A stretch of 64,000 nt of DNA from Cunninghamella blakesleeana (Eukaryota; Mucoromycota; Mucoromycetes; Mucorales; Cunninghamellaceae), in contig JAFCIZ010000007.1 of assembly GCA_017871115.1 (NCBI GenBank), positions 1,240,001 to 1,304,000 on the forward strand, written 5' to 3'. The notes below the pieces were generated by a model. The model was not told the origin of the DNA. It saw nothing but the letters and a program-made list of their open reading frames with translations, and did not search any database. Made by a program: the position numbers and the translations under genes. Of the stretch, positions 55,521 to 64,000 are shown piece after piece (positions within the stretch are counted from its first letter, which is position 1; every line of letters starts with the position of its first letter).

Positions 55521-56821
55521 ATGTCAACTGTAACACGTAGAAGAGTCGGTGGTGCAGCATCTTCATCAAATCAACAAGAAGAATCAAATTCGGATAAACA
55601 GTATTCTAAGGAGTCACCATCTGTTGAAAAGAAAATAGCTTTTGATCCTCGTGATCTAGATGAATCAAAAGCAAATCCTAAATTAACTTTAATGGAAGAA
55701 GTATTATTACTTGGATTGAAAGATAAACAGGTAAATAATAAAAGTAATATCACAAGTAATATTTATTAAAATTTATAGACAAGGTCTATCACCTTTATTA
55801 TTATTTTTATTATTATTATTGCATATATATATATATATATATATATTTACTAAAAAGTCCTTCAGGGTTATTTATCTTTTTGGAATGATAGTATTAGTTA
55901 TGCTTTACGGGGATGTATCGTAATGGAATTAGCCTTTCGAGGTCGTATCGCAATGGTTAAGGATTCAAACAGAAGAAAATACCCATTATCTGATAGATAT
56001 ATTGAAGTAATTAATGATAAATTGACTGGCGAAGTTTTATTGGATGAAGCATTAAAAATGATGAAAATTAGTGAAAAAATGAGTGTGGCTAGTTGGATTG
56101 ATTTAATGAGTGGTAAGTATTTTTATATATATATATATATATATGTATTTACAAAAGAAATGATAATTATAGCAATAACAATAAGACTATAAAGAGAATG
56201 ATATTAATATAAAATAATATTTTAACACAAAGGTGAAACTTGGAATGTTATGAAAATTGGATACCAATTAAAACAAGTACGTGAAAGACTAGCAAAAGGA
56301 TTAGTAGATAAAGGTGTATTACGAACTGAAAAACGAAATTTCTTACTATTTGATATGGCAACTCACCCTGTTGCAGATACAGCTATAAAAGGAAACCTTG
56401 TAAAATTAGTGTGTATGGTACTTACTACTCATGTTTCTCCAAATGCTATCGAGCAAGTAACTGAAATTCCACATGCTTACTTACGGGCAATATCTATGAT
56501 TTGTGCTTCTTATGCCGCCAATGTTTTGGAAAATGCCCTATTATATTTAGAACCTGGATTAAGGGAGCTTGCTTTTAATAAAGTAGATGAATTAATGAAC
56601 GATTATTCAACATGGCCGTTTGCCGGTGAAGGTGCTAAGTTAGATATACCACCAGGTAGTGAGTTATCTTTGGAAGTTGTAGCAAGTGTGCTCAATGTAT
56701 TAACTAAAATGGATGCCATTGTAAGTGTAGTAAATCAAAATAAAATATAATTTTAAAATAAACTTTATTGGTATTTTATTTAATTGTTTTTATTATTTTT
56801 ATTATTCTTGTTTAGCTTTAG
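55521..56821 (+). CDS. VPS74: GOLPH3/Vps74 Golgi PI4P-binding protein
   Basis: Exons 55521-55730, 55866-56112, 56233-56720, 56816-56821; 316 aa. It binds PI4P on Golgi membranes and the cytosolic tails of glycosyltransferases and COPI, keeping the enzymes in the Golgi. Conserved stretches are [68 protein letters not shown] and a C-terminal [13 protein letters not shown]. The final exon encodes only Leu-stop. The disordered N terminus with RRR fits the family. Confidence 0.95.
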
Positions 56822-57208
56822 CGATATTGGTTTTTTTCTACCTTTTCTATTTTAATATCAATTGTTATTATAAACTTATATATAGCTTTTTCTTTTCTAT
56901 AGCCTTTTTAAATCCATGGTTCAATTATCATTTCTTCACCCTTTATTGTTGTCCAATAAGAGCTCTAAAATACAAATCGTTCATTATCCAATATCAATTG
57001 TTTATCTGCTTTTCACTTTTTATTTAATTTTATTTATTTTTTTATTATTATTATTTTTGGAACTTTAAAAATGTCTCAACATGTCAATAAATGTGCTAAA
57101 ATCAAATCAAAATTCTAATTGATTGTCATATGTTTATATAGTATTGAATTATAAGGTTACTTGTAATTATAATTATTATATATATATCATTAGACTATGA
57201 TGAGGGTG
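56822..57208. other. Convergent spacer between VPS74 and CTNNBL1
   Basis: T-rich, no gene seen; contains the two 3' untranslated regions. Confidence 0.5.
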
Positions 57209-59586
57209 CTATTCTTTATCTTTATTGGATGCTGTAATTGGAATACCCATAGCAGTTTTTCGTAGATTTACAAAATCAGCTAACACAGCTGTTTCTTCTT
57301 CAATAATATTCATTATGCTTGATCTGTCCATATTTTGGCGATCTAATAATAAATCTGCTTTGGCTGCAATGCCTTCATTTTCGGCGCAGAGTACTGCTAA
57401 AATTAAGCAGACCCGTTGTAATATATATAAACCACTGTTCAGTCGTCGAATATTAAATTCTTCTTTTATTATTTCATCAAAATCTTCAGGGTCCATTTTT
57501 TTAATATCTTCTTCAATTAACTGACGTACTGTTTGATCTTTTTCTTCGTAGAATTGCTTGATTTCAATAAGTCTATCAACTTTTTCATAGTCATCTTCGA
57601 TAAATTTATGAATAACTCTTAGCCTTTGTACATCGTTACTTGATAAATGTCTGAGTAGTGATAGTAATATACATAAAATATGCTCTAAAAATTATACAAG
57701 TATAATAAATAAATAAATAATTATTATATGTTAAATATTAGTAAGAACAGTAGTAATAATAGTAATCTTAACTATTACCTTCGTCTTCCTGTTCCACAAA
57801 TGACTTGTGTATTTTTTTTAGCTTTTTAATACCCTAAAGTAAATAAATACGCATATAAATATACATATGTATATATATAATTAATATCATGTGAAATTAT
57901 GAAATATAATTTTATAATGTTTAATATCTTACCTTTCCCATAAATAGTGGAAATAGTACTTTAAGTCCAGAGCAATCTACAAATCTAATACAACTATCAT
58001 GCCCAATTTCACCAGTCATTGCATAATTTAATACTTTGACGGCTTTAATTCTTGCTAGTGTGGTTTTTTCCTTTAACATAATGAGCATCAATTCAATCCC
58101 TTCACCTTCAAAAAATAAAGACCTTCCTTTTGCTTCGTTAAGTAATGATACTAAGCTATTAAATAAATTTTCTACCATTTCTGCCTCGTCTTCTTCGTTG
58201 GGATCTTTACGTTTATAAAAGGCTAGCACGCGCAAAATGGTATCTATTGCGTCCAATTCACAGAATTTAGTACGAACATCTAATAAATAAGTCGTAAAGA
58301 AAAAGATATCCTAGCGAAGTTAGTAATAGTATAGGAGTGAGGTATGATATATATTTATGTATTTATATTCAATTACCGTGATATTCCTGTAGTAATATTG
58401 ATATAAGTTCGGCAGCATATCCACGATTAGAATCAAATTCTTTTTGTTGAATACGTTTTAATAACCATGGTGCTAGATTTGTTTTTAGTACTATATTTTT
58501 TGCCAACGCTGGTTCCAACGACAATAAATTTTCAAATATCCCCAAAATTTTGAATACACCTTGGCGATCTGTTTCTTCGCTCTCGTTTAATCTTTCTAAA
58601 TTTTGTACTAGTAAGCCTAATAATTCATGTTCCAACTAGATATAATGATACCAAACAAAAAAAAAAAAAAGAAAATGTAAAAAAAGATTAGTAAAAAAAA
58701 TCATGACTTGGTTATTCGCTATTTTTTAGATTTTTTTTTTTATTTTACCAATGATTCCATTAAGATTTTAATGCCTTTTTCTGCTTCTTCAGATCGTTGC
58801 TCAACGTCGTTATCATTATCTCCTTCTCCTGTTACCAATATTCCCACATCTTCATCCAATAATTCATTAATCAAGTCAATGGCATCAATACTAATATCTG
58901 TGTTTTCATGGCTGAGGAGAGATACCAAAGAAGCAACACTATTTAGTTTAACTAACTCTTCATATAGATGAGGCGCTTGAGTCAATACTAATAAATTTTT
59001 GATTTCCTCGTCCAAATCTGCTTCCGAATCCATGAATTTAGTAGGGTCGTCGGCATAACGCATTCTTAATTCTTGATTTTTATTGATTGCTTTTTCAAAT
59101 TTAAGAATCATACGCTTAACACTGGCTGCATTAATTCCATTTTCTTCTTCATCGTCTTCAAATTGTTCAACTAAATCCAATAACTTACTTTGCTCGTCTG
59201 TTAATCCCCCACCAAAAAATCGTCCTTCCTCGTCATTATCATTCCAAATAAATTGATCATCAGCTTCAGGTTGAAAACTTTCATCGATGTTGTTATCTGA
59301 ATTATCTAGTAAACGACGTTTTCCATTGGACTGGTCTTCTATATTAGAAGACATTTCACCTTTGGACTGGTATTTTTCGAGAAAATCGACATCTGGCATA
59401 GCTGGCATTTTGCGTTTATTACGTCCACTTGGTATAGTAGGAATCTGCTTGTCGTGTTAATGTTATATTTTAGTTCATTTGATCAAATATGCATGGATAT
59501 ATCATATTTTGAAACATTTGTAGTTACAATTTATGCTATATATATCTATATATGACTTTTACCTTGAAAATTTCATCAATATTCAT
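57209..59586 (-). CDS. CTNNBL1: Beta-catenin-like protein 1 (spliceosome-associated armadillo protein)
   Basis: Six exons: 59586-59563 (24 nt), 59447-58749, 58635-58377, 58279-57933, 57833-57779, 57684-57209; 619 aa. The second exon may begin three bases later, because two AG acceptors are in frame. CTNNBL1 binds the CDC5L/Prp19 complex in the spliceosome. Motifs include a nuclear-type basic stretch RNKRK, VKRMILKFEKAINKNQELRMRY, the armadillo-like LLGLLVQNLERLNES, SNRGYAAELISILLQE, and the C-terminal FNIRRLNSGLYILQRVCLI. Length and order follow the human protein. Confidence 0.93.
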
Positions 59587-59753
59587 GTTTTTATAATTGA
59601 AGGTAACTATATAAAAAAGAAGGATAAATTTGTCCACAAGCATTGAATTTTTTTGATCAGTGTCTTCAATGGTGACTGCAGTCGGAGTTTTATAAAATAT
59701 AAACTCAAATTGGATTTTTTTCTCTTTTTTTCTCCTTACCTTCTTTCAAAAAA
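59587..59753. promoter_or_regulatory. Bidirectional promoter of CTNNBL1 and the CWC21-like gene
   Basis: Only 167 bp separate the two start codons. A pyrimidine tract precedes the + strand gene. No TATA box is obvious. Confidence 0.55.
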
Positions 59754-61033
59754 ATGTATAACGGTATTGGTTTGACAACGCCTAGAGGTTCAGGTATAAT
59801 GGATCACAAATAAATGAATAAATAGCATACAATATTATTATTGTATAGTATATTAAATAATTATAATCGTTATTTTTAGGTACAAATGGTTATGTTGTCC
59901 GTAATTTATCACATGTTCAACCACCATCAACTAAAAAAAAACAGCGCTATGATGATATTAAAGAATCCTCAATAAAAGGAAAAAAGCCAAATGAAGAATT
60001 ACTACTTCATGATCGTAAAAGACAAATTGAAGTCGATTGTATGAAGCTGCGTTTGAAATTAGAAGACGAAGGGTAATATATATATATATATATATATAAA
60101 TTAAAAACTTTTTAATAAAATACTTAAAAGTTAAAAATATTTTTCAATTATTAATATATATGTGCACATATTTTACAATTAGTTTGAAAGATGCTGACAT
60201 TGATAAAAAGGTTGATGAATTTAGACAATCTATGTTAGAAAGTTTCGATCAAGTTAAACCACGTGAAGCAAAAAGGTAAATAACAAAATAAAAATAAAAT
60301 AAAAATACAGATCATGCTTATTAAAGAAAATTACTAATACGTAGAGCATTTTTATTTTAGTTTACAAGAACATGAAACTCATTTGTTGCAGGCGGCTAAA
60401 AATGAAGAAAATTTAAAATTCGCAAAAGCTTTAGGTATAAAGCAAGGTGATGGTTACATAGAAGGTGAAGCATTCGATCGAGAAGTACAGGAACGTAAAA
60501 AATTGGAAAGAATGGAAAAACGTAGGATTGAAATGGAAGAAAAAATGAAACTTTATGAACAAAGGGAAAAAGAATATCAGCGAATGAAAAAAGATAGAAG
60601 AAGGGAAGGTTGGTATGATAAAGAAAAAAAAATAGATGCAAAAGGCAGATCAAGATCAACGTATCGTAGCGTTAGTCCACATCGTCGTAGATCGGCTTCT
60701 AGAAGTCCATCACCTTCAGCCCGAAATAAACGTCAGCGACACAGTTCTAGTTATAGCAGAAGCCGTAGCCCTCATCACAGAAGGAAAAGAAACCGTAGCC
60801 CTAGTTATAGTAGAAGTCGTAGTAGAAGTCGTAGCCCCAGTTATAGTAGAAGTCGCAGCCCTAGCTATAGTAGAAGTAGAAGCAGAAGTCGTAGCCCTAG
60901 CTATAGTAGAAGCCGTAGTAGAAGTCGTAGCCCTAGCTATAGTAGAAGTCGTAGTAGAAGTCGTAGCCCTAGCTATAGCAGAAGTCGTAGTCGTAGTCGA
61001 AGTTCTAGTGGTAGCCGCTCACTTTCTGATTAA
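59754..61033 (+). CDS. CWC21/SRRM2-like splicing factor with RS domain
   Basis: Exons 59754-59793, 59880-60072, 60183-60275, 60361-61033; 332 aa. The start MYNGIGLTTPRGSGTNGYV is the signature of the Cwc21/SRm300 family, which binds Prp8 and Snu114 in the spliceosome. A cwf21 domain follows (about 55-110: LLLHDRKRQIEVDCMKLRLKLED), then a charged coiled-coil and a C-terminal RS domain of repeated SRSRSRSPSY (about 225-328). It is longer than yeast Cwc21 because of the RS tail, which makes it more like animal SRRM2 in miniature. Confidence 0.92.
60790..61005 (+). repeat. Coding minisatellite of the RS domain
   Basis: Imperfect tandem units of about 36 bp (CGTAGCCCTAGCTATAGTAG and variants) encode repeated SRSRSRSPSY. 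Confidence 0.8.
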
Positions 61034-61218
61034 TCATGATAATCCAGCTTTATTATTATTATTATTTTTTCTTTGCATATGTTAATAAAAATTTAATTCA
61101 AGAGTATTGTTTATATAGTGCTTTATTTATAACTAAATTTCATTAATAAACAAGGTTAATAGATACCCAAGTATTCCAAATAAAGAAATGTTAGACAATT
61201 TTTTTTAAAAAAGGTCGT

Positions 61219-62810
61219 TTAATCAGTATCACCTAATGATTTGATATCTTGAATTTTCCACATCAACCAGCTTCCTAATGAACGGTATGGCTTAAATAAA
61301 ACAATGGATAGAATCATAAGTTTCTATTGATTAATTTATCAATATAAATACATTCAAAGGTGATAAAACGTAGTTTACCTCCCATATTGTAGTTAGTTGA
61401 CGCATTTCTTCAGGTGATGGAAGAACTGGACGATTTTTTTTATCTTTTATTGCTTTCAGATTAAAATGAAGCGCAACACCTCGACGAACACCTATTTTAT
61501 TAATGATTATACAGTATGAGTAAAAGCGATTTTGATATACAAACTATTTTTAAATAACTATTAATTACCAAGATCATTTACAGGAAGGACGTTAGGATGG
61601 CAAAGATTAAACATTAAAAACCTTGTTTATTGATATTTAAAATGAAACTGTTAGTAATAGTAGTATATTTAACTATATTATTTTTATATTGTTAATAAAT
61701 TACATATCAACAGTCCACTAGAATATTATTATTATTTTTAAAGAAAAAAGAAAATTTTGTTAATACAATGTAAATGCAAGCATTTTTTTGTGTTACCTGT
61801 CCAACACCTTTTACAGAGCATAATAGATCTGATATTTCTTCATCCGACATGGTACCCAAGAGTTCACTATTTATAGTTTTATTATCAAATACTCTAGCTA
61901 AATCTTGGATGTATTCGGTTTTACGCTGAGATAAACCGGCTAATCTTAATTGTTCAGTAGATTTTGATAGCACCATTTTAGGTGTAGGAAAGAATTTAAA
62001 AGTGCTTGGTAGTGGATCTTCAGCCGGAAAAACTATCGGAGTATCTTTTTCAAACAACCTTAAAAATCTGTTTTTTATAGATGCTGCGGCGCGTCCTAAT
62101 CGCGAAATTACGAGAGTTAGAGTTTTTAATTATTTATTATGAGTTTGATAGATACGAAATTTTGAAATTACCATGTATTTGTTGATATATAATGGAAGTA
62201 GCTAGTGAACTTATAGTTATAATTATAAACATGTATTAAAAAAATTGCTTTGATTTAATTTTTAATGGGAGCATTAATGTACACATAGCAACTTACTTAA
62301 AAGGGTCGAATCCATCTGCTCGCAGAACTCGCTGCTGGAATTCAAGAAATATATCGTCGCTCATATATTTAGCAAGCTCTTTATCAACTGATTTAATATG
62401 AGACCACGCCTTGTAAACATCATATTTACGTAGTGCTAAATTCGAGGAAGTTGTTGATGCCATTGATACTGTAATATTTTTATTGCTTAAATTATTTTCG
62501 GATACCTATCAAAAAATATTAGTACCAATGTATTACACTTAATCTTTGTATTTATATATTTAAATATCACACATAGTACTTTATTTATCTTGGTTAAATT
62601 TTCGATGGATTTGCTCTTTCTTTGTTTTTTAGTATTACGACCATTCACTGAAGGTTTTTCTATTACTCTGCAAATTACTAAACTTGATTAATATCAATAA
62701 TAATGAGTCTATATTTTTTATTATACATACTTTTTTGATACTGATCCACGAAGACTTATGGAATAACATTTTGTTTCTAATTTCTCTATGCGAGCACTTC
62801 TACGAAACAT
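61219..62810 (-). CDS. MAG1: DNA-3-methyladenine glycosylase II (AlkA/MAG type)
   Basis: Nine exons: 62810-62731, 62667-62580, 62505-62297, 62209-62172, 62095-61797, 61717-61704 (14 nt), 61621-61569, 61491-61379, 61290-61219; 321 aa. It removes alkylated bases to start base excision repair. The HhH-GPD core is clear: FNSLATSIIYQQIHGRAAASI, the hairpin LLCSVKGVGQWTVDMFL and the catalytic Asp in VLPVNDLGVRRG. The short exon encodes W-T-V-D of this motif. The basic N-terminal 80 residues (NTKKQRKSKS) look like a nuclear signal; an internal Met (at 62463) could also serve as start. Confidence 0.92.
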
Positions 62811-63443
62811 GTATTTGTAATATTTATCTATTAATAAAACGAAACAAAATAAAAAGAATAGGTAAAAAATAAATTTAACTTTAGCTAGAATAAATCCAGA
62901 TGCTGAGTCCAAATACATATTTTGAGTTTGGATATCCAAAAAATTGATATTATTTGTTTGTTTTATTATGGGAGTACATAAAAAAATAAAAATAAATGAA
63001 GTATATTTAAATATGAATGTAAAAAAACATGTGTAATAACAGAATAATATTATTTTTGTTTTTCGTTATTTAATATATCACTTTTAAGAAGCATAAAAAA
63101 CTGCTAAGATAAAATATAAAATTAAGTAAATAAGCTTAGAGAACTGGTAGCGTTATTTAAAAATTTCTATACAAGTTACCATTTTTGAGTCATTCATTTT
63201 TGCTGCGACTTTTAAATTTTGAATTTCTATAAAAATTTCAAGGAGGTTTTTTTCACAATTCTTTTTATCTATTATCGTTATTAATTTTTTTACTTTATGC
63301 TAATAATTAAGTTATTAGTTTTTACGTTTTATAATATTTAAATACATATATGGATATTGTAAGTTTATCAATTTATATACATACATATACATATTTCAAT
63401 ATCAAAGGATAGTCATATTAATTTCATTTATGTAGTTAGGATT
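62811..63443. other. Divergent promoter region of MAG1 and the GTPBP-like gene
   Basis: AT-rich, with no gene recognised. A poly-A/T pattern and TATATA stretches precede the + strand gene. Confidence 0.5.
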
Positions 63444-64000
63444 ATGCTCTCAAAATCAAATGTTGAAATAAATAGTATTTGGCATCATCAACATAAAATG
63501 GGTTGCTTACCCCCAGAAATCGATGATCAAGGAAATATTGAATATAAAGTTAGTATATGGAAATAATATAACCGCAATATATACGCGTGTTTTTAACCTA
63601 TATTATATATTCATATTAACTTTTTATATTATAGTTGAAATTAGTAGAACCTTCTGATGAACGAATGGAACATTTGATAACACAATTGCAATGGAGGTAT
63701 ATAAATACATGGATATATTATTATATTATATTATTATATTATTATATTATTATATTATATTATTATATTATATTATTATATTTATTATAATGTCTATTTG
63801 TATTTATACTTATTTCTTATAGGTTAACCGAAGGAAAAGGCGAAGCACTATATGAACTAGGTGTTAACGATGATGGAACACTCACTGGTAAACTAATATA
63901 TATGTATATATATATATATATTAAAAAAATCTACAGCATTAATTTCTAACACTTACTATTCATTTATATTAGGATTATCAAATCAAGATATGAAAGCCAC
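63444..64000 (+). CDS. GTPBP1/GTPBP2-like GTP-binding protein, 5' part
   Basis: Exons 63444-63548, 63635-63696, 63823-63887 and 63973 to the window end. The reading GCLPPEIDDQGNIEYKLKL, VEPSDERMEHLITQLQWRL, EGKGEALYELGVNDDGTLTG is the N-terminal signature of the GTPBP1/GTPBP2 family, translational GTPases linked to mRNA decay and ribosome rescue. The G domain lies beyond the window. The start ATG is the first in frame after a TTTATGTAG sequence; an upstream exon is possible. Confidence 0.85.
63712..63785. repeat. TATTA microsatellite in an intron
   Basis: Irregular repeats of TATTA/TATTATA within the second intron of the GTPBP-like gene. Confidence 0.8.

Noticed and set aside
63355..63363. 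ATGGATATT before GTAAGT as a first exon of the GTPBP-like gene
   Set aside because: Joining it to the acceptor at about 63435 puts the known protein out of frame.

Overview
The window is nuclear DNA of a fungus. It is very AT-rich, its genes are interrupted by short GT-AG introns of about 50-110 bp, and it carries fungal ERG1, HIS6, VPS74 and PMT homologues beside genes typical of early-diverging lineages (CTNNBL1, a GTPBP1/2-like GTPase, an FHIT-type HIT hydrolase). An early-diverging, Mucoromycota-like fungus fits best; that placement is inference.

Layout. 1-8915: mitochondrial ribosome recycling factor (+), two overlapping small ORFs (+), squalene epoxidase (-), with AT-rich spacers and a solo LTR. 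8916-34572: a nested block of LTR retrotransposons. Its core is three related elements: A (10615-17566), B (17601-34537, interrupted) and C (26346-34515). A Ty3-like chromovirus D (18746-24636) sits inside B. Target-site duplications of 4 bp let the nesting be reconstructed: solo LTR2 and element A hit the same CTAT, B hit CCTA of an older LTR, and C hit CTTA inside B's 3' LTR. The block ends 12 bp from the 3' end of a U6 snRNA gene (minus strand, 34585-34704). 34896-43000: MAGE/NSE3 (+), an FHIT-like hydrolase (-) with a 5-nt microexon, HIS6 (+), a secreted phosphoesterase (+), the KDEL receptor ERD2 (+) and a GCIP-like gene (-). 44209-49851: a complete single-ORF gypsy-type element E. 51198-64000: a divergent protein O-mannosyltransferase (-), VPS74/GOLPH3 (+), CTNNBL1 (-), a CWC21/SRRM2-like SR protein (+), an AlkA-type DNA glycosylase (-) and the start of a GTPBP1/2-like gene (+).

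Most unusual content. The A/B/C family has Gag, then Pol (protease-RT-RNase H) reached by a -1 frameshift at A_AAA_AAC directly before the gag stop, followed by a stem-loop that covaries between A and C. In C the integrase is not fused to Pol but lies in its own ATG-started ORF, and a further ORF of unknown function (ORF3) follows it. ORF3 contains the polypurine tract and runs into the 3' LTR in all three elements. Element A has no integrase, yet its LTRs look identical apart from six 17-bp repeat units, so it probably moved using integrase supplied in trans. Exon joins were checked by hand for reading-frame continuity; all domain names come from motif recognition, not database searches.
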